Part shown: one piece after another, positions 24,467-31,841 of the stretch
Numbering within the stretch: the first letter of the stretch is position 1
Layout of the letters: each line of letters starts with the position of its first letter
DNA from: Phocaeicola_A sp963625535
GTDB lineage: Bacteria > Bacteroidota > Bacteroidia > Bacteroidales > Bacteroidaceae
Reading direction: 5' to 3'
DNA: 33,634 nucleotides
NCBI GenBank assembly: GCA_963625535.1
Contig: CAVFUK010000007.1
Coordinates: 1-33,634 of the forward strand
Notes under the pieces: generated by a model
The model's database searches: none
Seen by the model: the letters and a program-made list of their open reading frames with translations, nothing else
Told to the model about the DNA's origin: nothing
Program-made: the position numbers and the translations under genes

Positions 24467-26344
24467 ATGATGACGGACACTCACGACACCCAGGAGGCCT
24501 TGCAACAAGACCCCATGGAAGCAGACAAGGCACAGGTGGCATCCCCCCAAGACGCCGCGCAAGCTGCCACGGAAACCGACGCTACGGCTATCGAAGCGGT
24601 AGAGACAGAAACGGAGGCCAAAGCCCCCACATTCGTCGCGCCCAAGAGCAAAGCGGAGGTGATAGAGCGACTGAAAGAAATCGCCCAGGAGACTGAGAAC
24701 TTAAACAAACAAGAGGTCGACCTGCTGAAGCAATGTTTCTACAAGATGCACAACGCCGAGGTGGAAGCCGCCCGCAAGGCATTCGTCGACGGTGGCGGCG
24801 AGGAGAGCGCTTTCGTGGCCGAGCCCGACGCCCAGGAGGAGGAATACAAGAGCGTCATGGCGGAGATAAAGCGCAAACGCAGCATCTACAACCAGGAGCA
24901 GGAGCGCCTGAAGGAGGAGAACCTGCAGAAGAAGCTCGCCATCATCGACCGTCTGAAGGAGATTGTGGAGAGCCCCGACGGCGCCAACAAGTCGTACAAC
25001 GAGTTCAAGCAGCTGCAGCAACAGTGGAACGACACGAAGCTGATACCTGCCGGCAAGGTGAACGAGGTGTGGAAGTCGTACCAGATGTACGTCGAGAAGT
25101 TCTACGACCTGCTGAAGCTCAACAGCGAGTTCCGCGAGTACGACTTCAAGAAAAACCTCGCCATCAAGACGGCCCTCTGCGAGGCAGTGGAGAAACTGGC
25201 CGACGAGCCCGACGTCATCTCCGCCTTCCATCAGCTGCAGAAGTTGCACCAAGAGTTCCGCGACACAGGCCCTGTGGCCAAGGAGCTCCGCGAAGAGATA
25301 TGGACACGCTTCAAGGCGGCGTCCACCGTCATCAACCGCAAACACCAGGCACACTTTGATGAACTGAAAGAGAAAGAGCAATACAACCTCGACCAGAAGA
25401 CCGTAATCTGCGAGATTGTGGAGGCCATCGAATACGACCAGCTGAAGAACTTCTCCGACTGGAACACCAAGACACAGGAGGTCATCGCCCTGCAAGCCAA
25501 ATGGAAGACCATCGGCTTCGCACCGCAGAAGGTGAACGTGAAGATCTTCGAGCGCTTCCGTGCCGCCTGCGACGACTTCTTCAAGCGCAAGGGCGAGTTC
25601 ATCCGGACCGCCAAAGAGCAGTTCGCCGACAACCTGGAGAAGAAGAAAGTCCTCTGCGAGAAAGCCGAGGCGCTGAAGGACAGCACCGACTGGAAGGAGA
25701 CGGCGGACAAGCTGACCAAGCTGCAGAAGGAGTGGAAAGCCATAGGACCTGTGCCGCAGAAACACTCCGAGGCCATCTGGAAACGCTTCATCGCCGCTTG
25801 CGACTACTTCTTCGAGCAGAGGGGCAAAGCCAGCTCGTCGCAACGCTCCGTGGAGCAGGACAACCTGGCACGGAAGAAGGAGATCATCCGCAAGCTCAGA
25901 GCCGTCGACACGGACAACGCCGACGAGGAGACCAACGACCAGGTGCGCCAGTGGATAAAGGAGTGGAACGAAATAGGCCACGTGCCCTTCAAGGAGAAGG
26001 ACCGCCTCTTCGATGAGTTCCACAGTCTGGTGGACAAGCTCTTCGACAAGCTCAACATGAACGCCTCGCGTAAGCGGCTCAACAACTTCAAGTCCAACAT
26101 CAACGCCATCGCCGACAAAGAGAGCAACTCCCTCTACAAGGAGCGCGAGAAACTGGTGCGCAACTACGAGAACATGAAGAGCGAGATACAGACCTACGAG
26201 AACAACTTGGGATTCCTGAGCAGTTCATCGAAGAAGGGCAACAGTCTGTTGAGCGAAGTCACCCGCAAGGTGGAGAAACTGAAAGCTGACCTCGAGATGG
26301 TGTCGGAGAAGATTCGCATCATCGACAGCCAGCTGGGCAAATAG
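24467..26344 (+). CDS. DUF349 multi-repeat coiled-coil protein
   Basis: A 625-residue, highly charged, helical cytoplasmic protein. After a low-complexity Ala/Thr/Glu-rich N-terminus (about 1-55) come five DUF349-type repeats of about 75-85 residues. They begin near residues 185 (WNDTKLIPAGKVNEVWKSY), 260, 345 (WKTIGFAPQKVNVKIFERF), 423 (WKAIGPVPQKHSEAIWKRF) and 498 (WNEIGHVPFKEKDRLFDEF), followed by a C-terminal coiled coil (about 545-625). DUF349 proteins are widespread in Bacteroidetes; their function is essentially unknown. Two ATG codons occur in a row at 24467 and 24470 and either could be the start. A strong terminator follows. Confidence 0.92.
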   Translation: MMTDTHDTQEALQQDPMEADKAQVASPQDAAQAATETDATAIEAVETETEAKAPTFVAPKSKAEVIERLKEIAQETENLNKQEVDLLKQCFYKMHNAEVEAARKAFVDGGGEESAFVAEPDAQEEEYKSVMAEIKRKRSIYNQEQERLKEENLQKKLAIIDRLKEIVESPDGANKSYNEFKQLQQQWNDTKLIPAGKVNEVWKSYQMYVEKFYDLLKLNSEFREYDFKKNLAIKTALCEAVEKLADEPDVISAFHQLQKLHQEFRDTGPVAKELREEIWTRFKAASTVINRKHQAHFDELKEKEQYNLDQKTVICEIVEAIEYDQLKNFSDWNTKTQEVIALQAKWKTIGFAPQKVNVKIFERFRAACDDFFKRKGEFIRTAKEQFADNLEKKKVLCEKAEALKDSTDWKETADKLTKLQKEWKAIGPVPQKHSEAIWKRFIAACDYFFEQRGKASSSQRSVEQDNLARKKEIIRKLRAVDTDNADEETNDQVRQWIKEWNEIGHVPFKEKDRLFDEFHSLVDKLFDKLNMNASRKRLNNFKSNINAIADKESNSLYKEREKLVRNYENMKSEIQTYENNLGFLSSSSKKGNSLLSEVTRKVEKLKADLEMVSEKIRIIDSQLGK

Positions 26345-26373
26345 AATTCATTTCACTAATTATAATTACACTA

Positions 26374-26420
26374 GGTCCGCCTCCGTCACTGTGACAGCCA
26401 CGGGGCGGACCGATTTTTTT
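26374..26420 (+). terminator. Rho-independent terminator after DUF349 gene
   Basis: GGTCCGCC (26374-26381) pairs with GGCGGACC (26404-26411), and after GA a run of seven Ts (26414-26420) follows on the plus strand. It lies 30 bases beyond the stop codon. Confidence 0.92.
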
Positions 26421-26459
26421 GAGGTTTCCTGCTGATGATGGTTTCCAACAAAATGGATT

Positions 26460-26792
26460 CTAATCCACCATTCCCAAGAAGTCCTTCAGCTCGTAATATC
26501 GTTTCAGATTCTCTTGATTTTGCAAAGCCACATCTTCGTCAGATTGTTCATAAGGAGAATTGGATATCGACGCGCTGGAATATCCGTCGACCTCTTCCAC
26601 CGATATAGTGATTTCGTCCTCATAATCCAATTGAATGTTGGTCCATCTGTACCCTATATTGTTTTTAAAATCAGAGCCACTAATATTCAAGCGGATATTT
26701 CCGTCCATTTCTTCCAAAATGACGGTTGTGCTAAATTCATCAAAAGGTATAACTACCTCTCTATCTTTAAATCGTATTTTTATTCCGTTCAT
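26460..26792 (-). CDS. Small hypothetical protein, second of a paralogous pair
   Basis: A 110-residue protein of unknown function. The first 70 residues alternate hydrophobic and polar residues as in a beta-sandwich (KIRFKDREVVIPF, TTVILEEM, IRLNISG, WTNIQLDYEDEITISVEEV). An acidic, serine-rich linker and a C-terminal helix (QENLKRYYELKDFLGMV) follow. The same plan appears in the gene immediately upstream: FKDR near the N-terminus, an LxxxDxxxIxxxE strand in the middle, and an ExLxxxYxxLKxxL helix at the end. The two genes are one base apart, so this looks like a tandem duplication. Both are visibly richer in A+T than the flanking genes. Immunity-like or adaptor roles are conceivable for such small beta proteins, but nothing here shows one. 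Confidence 0.75.
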   Translation of the reverse strand: MNGIKIRFKDREVVIPFDEFSTTVILEEMDGNIRLNISGSDFKNNIGYRWTNIQLDYEDEITISVEEVDGYSSASISNSPYEQSDEDVALQNQENLKRYYELKDFLGMVD

Positions 26793-26793
26793 C

Positions 26794-27087
26794 TCAAATC
26801 AATCCTTTAGACGATAATATACCCTTAAGTGAGTTATACTCTCTGATTAAGGTCTCTCGGTCTTTGCGGGTCACCTTCTCGGGTTCCGAGCTATTTTCAG
26901 TTTGCGAAAGGCGAATCCGTACCATATCTCCAAGTCTCAAGTCTTCAGACAAAAATTTTTTCTTTTCCTCCAAGCCACACGCCGTCACACTAACGAATGC
27001 CGAATTTGCATATCCACCGACTATCACGTCTATTTTCCCTTCGGTAGATGCAATGTGCAGAGTCCTATCTTTAAATATTATTTCCAT
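26794..27087 (-). CDS. Small hypothetical protein, first of a paralogous pair
   Basis: A 97-residue protein of unknown function with no signal peptide or membrane segment. It has beta-type segments (MEIIFKDRTLHIAS, IDVIVGGY, AFVSVTACG, LRLGDMVRIRLSQTE) and a C-terminal helix (RETLIREYNSLKGILSSKGL). Its architecture and several positions match the protein encoded one base downstream, which is longer by an acidic insert before the helix. A well-formed promoter lies 71-100 bases upstream of the ATG, which supports expression. The A+T-rich composition beside GC-richer housekeeping genes may indicate more recent acquisition. Confidence 0.75.
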   Translation of the reverse strand: MEIIFKDRTLHIASTEGKIDVIVGGYANSAFVSVTACGLEEKKKFLSEDLRLGDMVRIRLSQTENSSEPEKVTRKDRETLIREYNSLKGILSSKGLI

Positions 27088-27157
27088 CAGGTCTATTATT
27101 TATAGGTACAACGACACAGTCAGCTGCACCCTTTGAGTAAATGAATTCTTTATGGCG

Positions 27158-27187
27158 CAAAGTTAATCAGGATCTTGAATATACAAA
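27158..27187 (-). promoter_or_regulatory. Promoter for the small-protein pair
   Basis: On the minus strand TTTG (27187-27184) and TAACTTTG (27165-27158) are 18 bases apart, close to the Bacteroidetes consensus. The -33 box lies within the T tract of the upstream gene's terminator. Confidence 0.7.
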
Positions 27188-27218
27188 AAAACAAGGGAGA
27201 AGAAACGTCACGCTCCCT
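27181..27218 (-). terminator. Terminator after TPR gene, overlapping the next promoter
   Basis: On the minus strand AGGGAG (27218-27213) pairs with CTCCCT (27199-27194), with a loop of 13 bases, followed by TGTTTTTTTG (27193-27184). It lies 50 bases past the TPR gene stop. Its T tract also supplies the -33 box of the promoter for the small-protein pair. Confidence 0.75.
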
Positions 27219-27267
27219 CCCCCTCTAAGCAAAAGACAAACAACTAAAGCCAGATTGGCTCAAAAGA

Positions 27268-28704
27268 CTATTTAATGCCCTCCAACGCGCGTTTCGCTAC
27301 GGCGTGGTCGGGGTCTAAAACCAATATCTTGTTCCAGTAATTCTTCGATTCGTCATAGTTCTCCACCACCAGGTAGTAGTAGCCCAGGTAACTGTAGCAC
27401 TCTATCAACACCTGGTTGTAGCGAGGGTCGTTCTTCTGTAGCAGCGTAGCGATGACGGCCTCGTAGTATGGCTTCGCCAGGCCGTCGGTGGTCTCGGGGT
27501 CCAACGCCGAGTTGGCACGCGCACGCCAGAAGTTGCCCAGGTGGCTGTCAGGTGCCTTCTCCGCCACGATGGCGAACACCGAGTCGGCCTGTCGCAGGGC
27601 CTCACGACGCTCATCGGGTGTCACCACAAGCGTGTCAGCCGAAGTGCCGGCGGCATAGTAGAGTTTGCCTAGGCGGAAATCCACGTCCAGCGAGCGCTCC
27701 TCCTCGGGTAACTTATCGAGATAGGTGCGGTAGGCCTCTATCGCCTCGCCGTACTTCTCACCGTCGGCGTATGCCTCGGAGATGGCTTTCCACAGGTCAG
27801 TCTTCGTCTCGTCGGCCTTCAGGGCGTTGCGGTACTGCTCCACGGCCTTGTCATACTGCTTCAGCTGGTGGTAGAGGGTGCCGTGGTAGCGATAGTCGAG
27901 CGACGAGAGTTCCTCCTGGGGACAGTCGGCGAAAAACTTGGCCGCCACCTCCAGCGCATGGTCATATTGCTTCAGGTCCACGTAGTTGTAGAGCGCCAGG
28001 CGGCGGAAGGTCAGGTTGTCGGCGTTCTGCTGGAGGCCCTTGTTCACTATCGCCAGCGACTCGCCGAAGTCCTGGTTATAGAAGAGCGAGAAGGCATACT
28101 TTGCCAGGTCGTCCTCGGTTGCCACGTCGGTGTGGATGAAGCGTGGATAGAACTCCAGGGCCTGCCGCAGGCGGTTGCTGCAGTAGTAGACGTCAGCCAG
28201 CTCGCGGTCCACCGCCGGATTGTCGGGCAGCAGGGCCTTCAGTTCCTGCAGCTTGGCAATCACCATCTGGGGGTTGCTGCGCTTGTAGACCGTCGCGTAG
28301 CGGAAGTAGGCCTCGGCGCACTGGGGGTCGAAGTAGATGGCTTGGTCGTAGGCCTGGCAAGCCGTGCCCACGTCTTTCTTCGACAGGGCGATGTCGCCTG
28401 CCAGCAGGTAGACCTGGGCGCACTTGTTGTCCAGCTTCTGGGCGGCCTGTCGGTAGGTGTCGGCCTTGTCCGCCATGCCGGCGTTCAGGTAGCTGCGTCC
28501 GATGGCCAGCTGCAGCGCCACGTCCTTCTTGTTCTTGCCCTTCAGCAGCTGCTCCACGTAGGGCTGTGCCGTCTCGGGCGCCTCCTTCAGCATCTGGTCC
28601 AGCTTGGCCACCTCACTGTTCCACGGGCTTCCGTCGGTCTGTGCCCACAGTGAGGAGAGGGTCACAAACGCCGCTAATAATGTAATCGTAAAATGTCTCA
28701 TCAT
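27268..28704 (-). CDS. Secreted tetratricopeptide-repeat protein
   Basis: A 478-residue exported protein with a signal peptide (1-21, SLWA before Q) and then about ten TPR-type helix pairs covering almost the whole length, for example AQVYLLAGDIALSKKDVGTACQAYDQAIYFDP (about 95-126), LYHQLKQYDKAVEQYRNALKADE, and AYADGEKYGEAIEAYRTYLDKLPEE. The last repeat reads YYLVVENYDESKNYWNKILVLDPDHAVAKRALE. TPR arrays are protein-binding scaffolds, so it probably acts in the periplasm as a partner of the TonB/ExbB complex or the PstS-like lipoprotein, whose gene ends 25 bases upstream. It closes the operon, and a terminator follows. Confidence 0.92.
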   Translation of the reverse strand: MMRHFTITLLAAFVTLSSLWAQTDGSPWNSEVAKLDQMLKEAPETAQPYVEQLLKGKNKKDVALQLAIGRSYLNAGMADKADTYRQAAQKLDNKCAQVYLLAGDIALSKKDVGTACQAYDQAIYFDPQCAEAYFRYATVYKRSNPQMVIAKLQELKALLPDNPAVDRELADVYYCSNRLRQALEFYPRFIHTDVATEDDLAKYAFSLFYNQDFGESLAIVNKGLQQNADNLTFRRLALYNYVDLKQYDHALEVAAKFFADCPQEELSSLDYRYHGTLYHQLKQYDKAVEQYRNALKADETKTDLWKAISEAYADGEKYGEAIEAYRTYLDKLPEEERSLDVDFRLGKLYYAAGTSADTLVVTPDERREALRQADSVFAIVAEKAPDSHLGNFWRARANSALDPETTDGLAKPYYEAVIATLLQKNDPRYNQVLIECYSYLGYYYLVVENYDESKNYWNKILVLDPDHAVAKRALEGIK

Positions 28705-28729
28705 AACTCTTTCAGTTTTAAAATATCGT

Positions 28730-29680
28730 TTATTCGTCCTTCACATGCACCACCCTCACCGGCTGCGTGGCAGGCACCAATCCCGACTTGAGGATGATGC
28801 GCTGTCCCCTGTCCGATGTGAGGAACATGTAGAAGCCCCACGGCAAGGCGTTGCGGGGATCGTTCAGCAGCAGGTAGATGGGGCGTGCGAGCGGATAGTT
28901 GCCGTAGAAGAGATAGGCCTGATAGGGCTTGTAGCTGTTCTCGCGGGTGGCAGGGCGCTGAGCGCTGACGGCCATCACCCTCACCTCGTCGCGGAAGGTC
29001 AGGTGCGTGGAGTCGTCCTTGTTGCCAAGCCAGTTGACACCTATCACCCCTATGGCGTCGGGCGTGCGTGCCACGTAGTTTATCACCTCGGCGTTGGTCT
29101 GCACGGCCTTCACCTGCTCCTTCGCCAACGGTGCGCCTTGGCAGATGGAGTCCATCATCCAGCGCACGGTGCTTGAGTTTTGGTTGTCGAACACCATCGT
29201 CAGCTGTCCCAGACGGCTCTCGGGGTAGAGCTCCCTCCAGCGTGTCACCTTGCCGGTGAGAATGCGCACCACATCGTCCACACAAATCAGTGTGTCAGGG
29301 TTCTGGCGGTTCACTATCAGCGCCAGTCCGTCGGTGGCCACCTTGGTCTGTTGTGGGAAGAACTTGCGGCTGTGGAACGAGAGGAGCTCCTCCTGCGTCA
29401 GCATGCGTGTGGCGACTGCCAGGCGCACACTGTCGCGCAAGAGGAGGTTCACTGCCTCGCGTTCGGTGACAAACCGCGGGACGATGCCCACCAACGGATA
29501 TAAACATTCAAACACATCAATCTCCTCCTGCAGGATGGGCTGGAAACTCTCGTCCACGGCGATGCTTATCACCCCCGAGGTGTAAGTGTCCGTCCGCCCG
29601 TCCTTGGGCTTGGAGCCACAGGCCGCCACGCCCACCGCAAGCAATCCACCTATTATAGTCTGCCAAACGCGCATACGCAT
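28730..29680 (-). CDS. PstS-like phosphate-binding-family lipoprotein
   Basis: A 316-residue lipoprotein of the PstS-type periplasmic binding fold. The signal ends in lipobox VAAC (C21), and the start may be M1 or M3. Fold landmarks: ISIAVDESFQPILQEEIDVF (about 38-57), DGLALIVNRQNPDTLICVDDVVRILTGKVTRWRELYP (about 116-152, the usual IFxGkITnW region) and a C-terminal YPLARPIYLLLN typical of PstS. Phosphate binding is the family function, but specificity cannot be read from sequence. No pstC, pstA, pstB or phoU is encoded nearby. Instead the gene lies 9 bases after a tonB and 25 bases before a TPR gene, so it may sense or hand over a ligand in that complex. Confidence 0.88.
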   Translation of the reverse strand: MRMRVWQTIIGGLLAVGVAACGSKPKDGRTDTYTSGVISIAVDESFQPILQEEIDVFECLYPLVGIVPRFVTEREAVNLLLRDSVRLAVATRMLTQEELLSFHSRKFFPQQTKVATDGLALIVNRQNPDTLICVDDVVRILTGKVTRWRELYPESRLGQLTMVFDNQNSSTVRWMMDSICQGAPLAKEQVKAVQTNAEVINYVARTPDAIGVIGVNWLGNKDDSTHLTFRDEVRVMAVSAQRPATRENSYKPYQAYLFYGNYPLARPIYLLLNDPRNALPWGFYMFLTSDRGQRIILKSGLVPATQPVRVVHVKDE

Positions 29681-29689
29681 CTCTGTCTC

Positions 29690-30514
29690 TTACTGTAGTC
29701 TGAACACGATGGGGACGGTGTACTTCACCGCCACGGGCTTGCCGTTCTGCTTGCCAGGTATCCACTTGGGCATCAGCGAGAGCACGCGCACGGCCTCCTT
29801 GTCGCACGAGGGGTCGAGCTGGCGCAGCACTTGTATGTTCTTCACCGTGCCGTCGCTGGAGACCACGAACTGGCAGATCACCTTGCCGGAGATGCCGTTC
29901 TCCTGCGCTATGGCCGGATAGTGGATGTTCTTGGCCAGGAACCGCATCAGCTCCTCCTGTCCGCCTGGGAACGAAGGCATCTGCTCCACCATGTCGAACA
30001 CGGGCTCCTCCTTGGGTGTGCCCTGCACCACTATCTCCTTCAGGTCGGCAATGTCCTGTCCGTTTATCTCGTCGTTGCCCTTCACATCGGCTATGGAGAT
30101 GCCTGCCTTGGCGGTGTTCAGCTCCTCCTGGCTCTTCATCTCGTCCTCCTCGGGCACCTCCTCGTCCTTCTTGATGACAGGGGCGGTGAACTTGATGGAG
30201 CTCTTCACGGCCTGTGGTGGCGGTGCCACCTTCTCCACCCGCTTAAACTCCTCTTGCTTCACCTCGGGTGCCTCCAGCTCGGCAATGGTGGTCACCTCGG
30301 TGATCACCTCGCGGTGCTTGGGGGTCGCCCAGCGCACCAGGGTAGGTATGCAGAAGGCGAAGGCCACTATCAGCACCACTATCAGCATGGACAGGTTGTG
30401 GCGTTTGGGCGAGTCCAAGCGCATCCTGTAGGCTCCGTAAGCTTTGTTCTTGTCCTGGAAGATAAGCTCACACCATGCGTTCGATGTCAAATCTATATTT
30501 GCCATAAGATTCAT
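29690..30514 (-). CDS. TonB-family energy transducer (cluster copy)
   Basis: A 274-residue TonB-like protein. A cytoplasmic N-terminus (ELIFQDKNKAYGAYRMR, a stretch common in Bacteroidetes TonB proteins) is followed by a membrane anchor (about 42-62), a periplasmic Pro/Lys/Glu-rich linker (VAPPPQAV, then KKDEEVPEEDEM) and a TonB C-terminal domain from about residue 185 (MPSFPGGQEELMRFL, NIHYPAIAQENGISG, ending KYTVPIVFRLQ). It has the same C-terminal domain as the solo TonB at 3650-4339, but a longer linker. Start may be M1 at 30514 or M4 at 30505 (MANIDL). It directly follows ExbB, ExbD and ExbD, so a complete proton-driven transducer is encoded here. Confidence 0.94.
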   Translation of the reverse strand: MNLMANIDLTSNAWCELIFQDKNKAYGAYRMRLDSPKRHNLSMLIVVLIVAFAFCIPTLVRWATPKHREVITEVTTIAELEAPEVKQEEFKRVEKVAPPPQAVKSSIKFTAPVIKKDEEVPEEDEMKSQEELNTAKAGISIADVKGNDEINGQDIADLKEIVVQGTPKEEPVFDMVEQMPSFPGGQEELMRFLAKNIHYPAIAQENGISGKVICQFVVSSDGTVKNIQVLRQLDPSCDKEAVRVLSLMPKWIPGKQNGKPVAVKYTVPIVFRLQ

Positions 30515-30540
30515 TCTTTATTTTAGTTGTGACACACTTC

Positions 30541-31182
30541 TCATTCCTGGACCGACAACGCTCCCTTCTGGGCGAAGTTGTTTATCAGGAACTCGTCTCC
30601 CTCGGCGATGTCGGTTATCACGTACTTGCCGATGTTGCATATCTGCATCTCGTCCAGGGCGTCAATCAGGTTCTTGTAGGTCGACTTGTCCGTCGCCTTG
30701 ATGATGACCACCGGGGTGTTCTTGGCGTTCTTTATCTCGGATACCTGTTTGGTGTATTCCTCCTCGGTGATCTTCAGGTTGAGCTTGTCCTGCTTCAGGG
30801 CCTTCACCTTGCCCACTGCCACGGCGTTGCGCTGCAGCAGCATGGCTCGCAGTCCGTCGGCGTCGTACGAGGTCTCCTTCAGCGAGGTGTAGTCGGCGTA
30901 GTTGGGCTCACCGTCGTAGTAGTAGATCTTGTCGTCGGCGTCCAGCAGCAGGGTGATGGCCTGCGAGGCCTTCACTTTGTTCTGTTGATCCTCAGTTATG
31001 TCTTTGTCGTTCGTCGGCATGCTTATCTCCATCGTCTGGGGTTTGCTCAGCGATGTGCAGAGCATGAAGAAGGTAATCAGCAACATGTTCATGTCCACCA
31101 TGGGGGTGAAGTCCACCCTCACGGTCATCTTCTTCTGCTTCGAGGCGTTCTTCTTGCCGTCGCTTTGAACTTCATTACTCAT
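30541..31182 (-). CDS. ExbD/TolR-family protein (second ExbD)
   Basis: A 213-residue ExbD-type inner-membrane protein: a charged cytoplasmic N-terminus, one membrane segment FTPMVDMNMLLITFFML (about 25-42) with the proton-carrying aspartate D30, then a periplasmic domain. The periplasmic part has an additional segment (about 90-160) not found in E. coli ExbD (141 residues), as is frequent in Bacteroidetes. It is preceded by another ExbD gene (28-base gap) and followed by tonB (26-base gap). Confidence 0.94.
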   Translation of the reverse strand: MSNEVQSDGKKNASKQKKMTVRVDFTPMVDMNMLLITFFMLCTSLSKPQTMEISMPTNDKDITEDQQNKVKASQAITLLLDADDKIYYYDGEPNYADYTSLKETSYDADGLRAMLLQRNAVAVGKVKALKQDKLNLKITEEEYTKQVSEIKNAKNTPVVIIKATDKSTYKNLIDALDEMQICNIGKYVITDIAEGDEFLINNFAQKGALSVQE

Positions 31183-31210
31183 AATTCGTAGCTTCGTTTT
31201 AATGGTTTAC

Positions 31211-31816
31211 TCATTCGTCGGGGATGGTCTTCAGGGAGGTTATCAGGTTGTAGCGGTTCTCCCTGAGGTCCTGCAACGAACTCATCACGTTCTTTATCAC
31301 AGCGTAGGGCGTCGTCTGGTCTGCCTTGATGGCGATGCGCAGGTCGCGGTTCACGGCTCGCGCGTTGCGCACCCACACCTTGAACTGGTTGTCGGTGCTG
31401 TCACACGGTATGCCCAGGCCCTTCAGCGCCTCGTCGCGTTGCTTCTCGGGCAGGTCGAGGAAAGCCTTCAGTTTGCCCACAGGCACCCCGAACGTGGGTG
31501 CCACCATGAAACGCTTCGTCTGCTCGGGCGTGAACTGCATGCCGTACTCCTCGCCCACGGCCTCCAGCACGGCCCTCATGTCGGACTGCTTGTCGAGGCT
31601 CATGAAGATCTTGCCGTCGGCGTCCACCAGAATCTGCAGCACGTCCGTCTCGGGAATCTTTATCTCCGACACGGAGGCAGGGGTGGTCACGTGCACAGGC
31701 TCTTTCTTCACAAATGTGGAGGTGGACATGAAGAATGTCAGCAGCAACACGGTGACGTCGCTCATCGCGGTCATGTCGATGAACGTACTTTTCTTCTTTA
31801 CTTTCGGTCTACCCAT
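31211..31816 (-). CDS. ExbD/TolR-family protein (first ExbD)
   Basis: A 201-residue ExbD-type protein with one membrane segment MTAMSDVTVLLLTFFM (about 15-30), where D20 is the expected proton-carrying residue, then a periplasmic domain of about 165 residues ending in a typical ExbD C-terminal region (RIAIKADQTTPYAVIKNVMSSLQDL). It is clearly different in sequence from the second ExbD, so the two probably form a mixed ExbD assembly on one ExbB ring rather than being recent duplicates. It lies 25 bases after exbB. Confidence 0.94.
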   Translation of the reverse strand: MGRPKVKKKSTFIDMTAMSDVTVLLLTFFMSTSTFVKKEPVHVTTPASVSEIKIPETDVLQILVDADGKIFMSLDKQSDMRAVLEAVGEEYGMQFTPEQTKRFMVAPTFGVPVGKLKAFLDLPEKQRDEALKGLGIPCDSTDNQFKVWVRNARAVNRDLRIAIKADQTTPYAVIKNVMSSLQDLRENRYNLITSLKTIPDE

Positions 31817-31841
31817 AATTCATCCTCCTATTAGTAAAGAA

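Noticed and set aside
24701..26023. 440-codon minus-strand frame antisense to the DUF349 gene
   Set aside because: Leucine- and valine-rich shadow of charged coiled-coil repeats, with no start-site signals.
27468..28685. Pro/Arg-rich plus-strand frames opposite the TPR gene
   Set aside because: They lie opposite a clean TPR protein with signal peptide; the composition is that of a GC-rich antisense frame.
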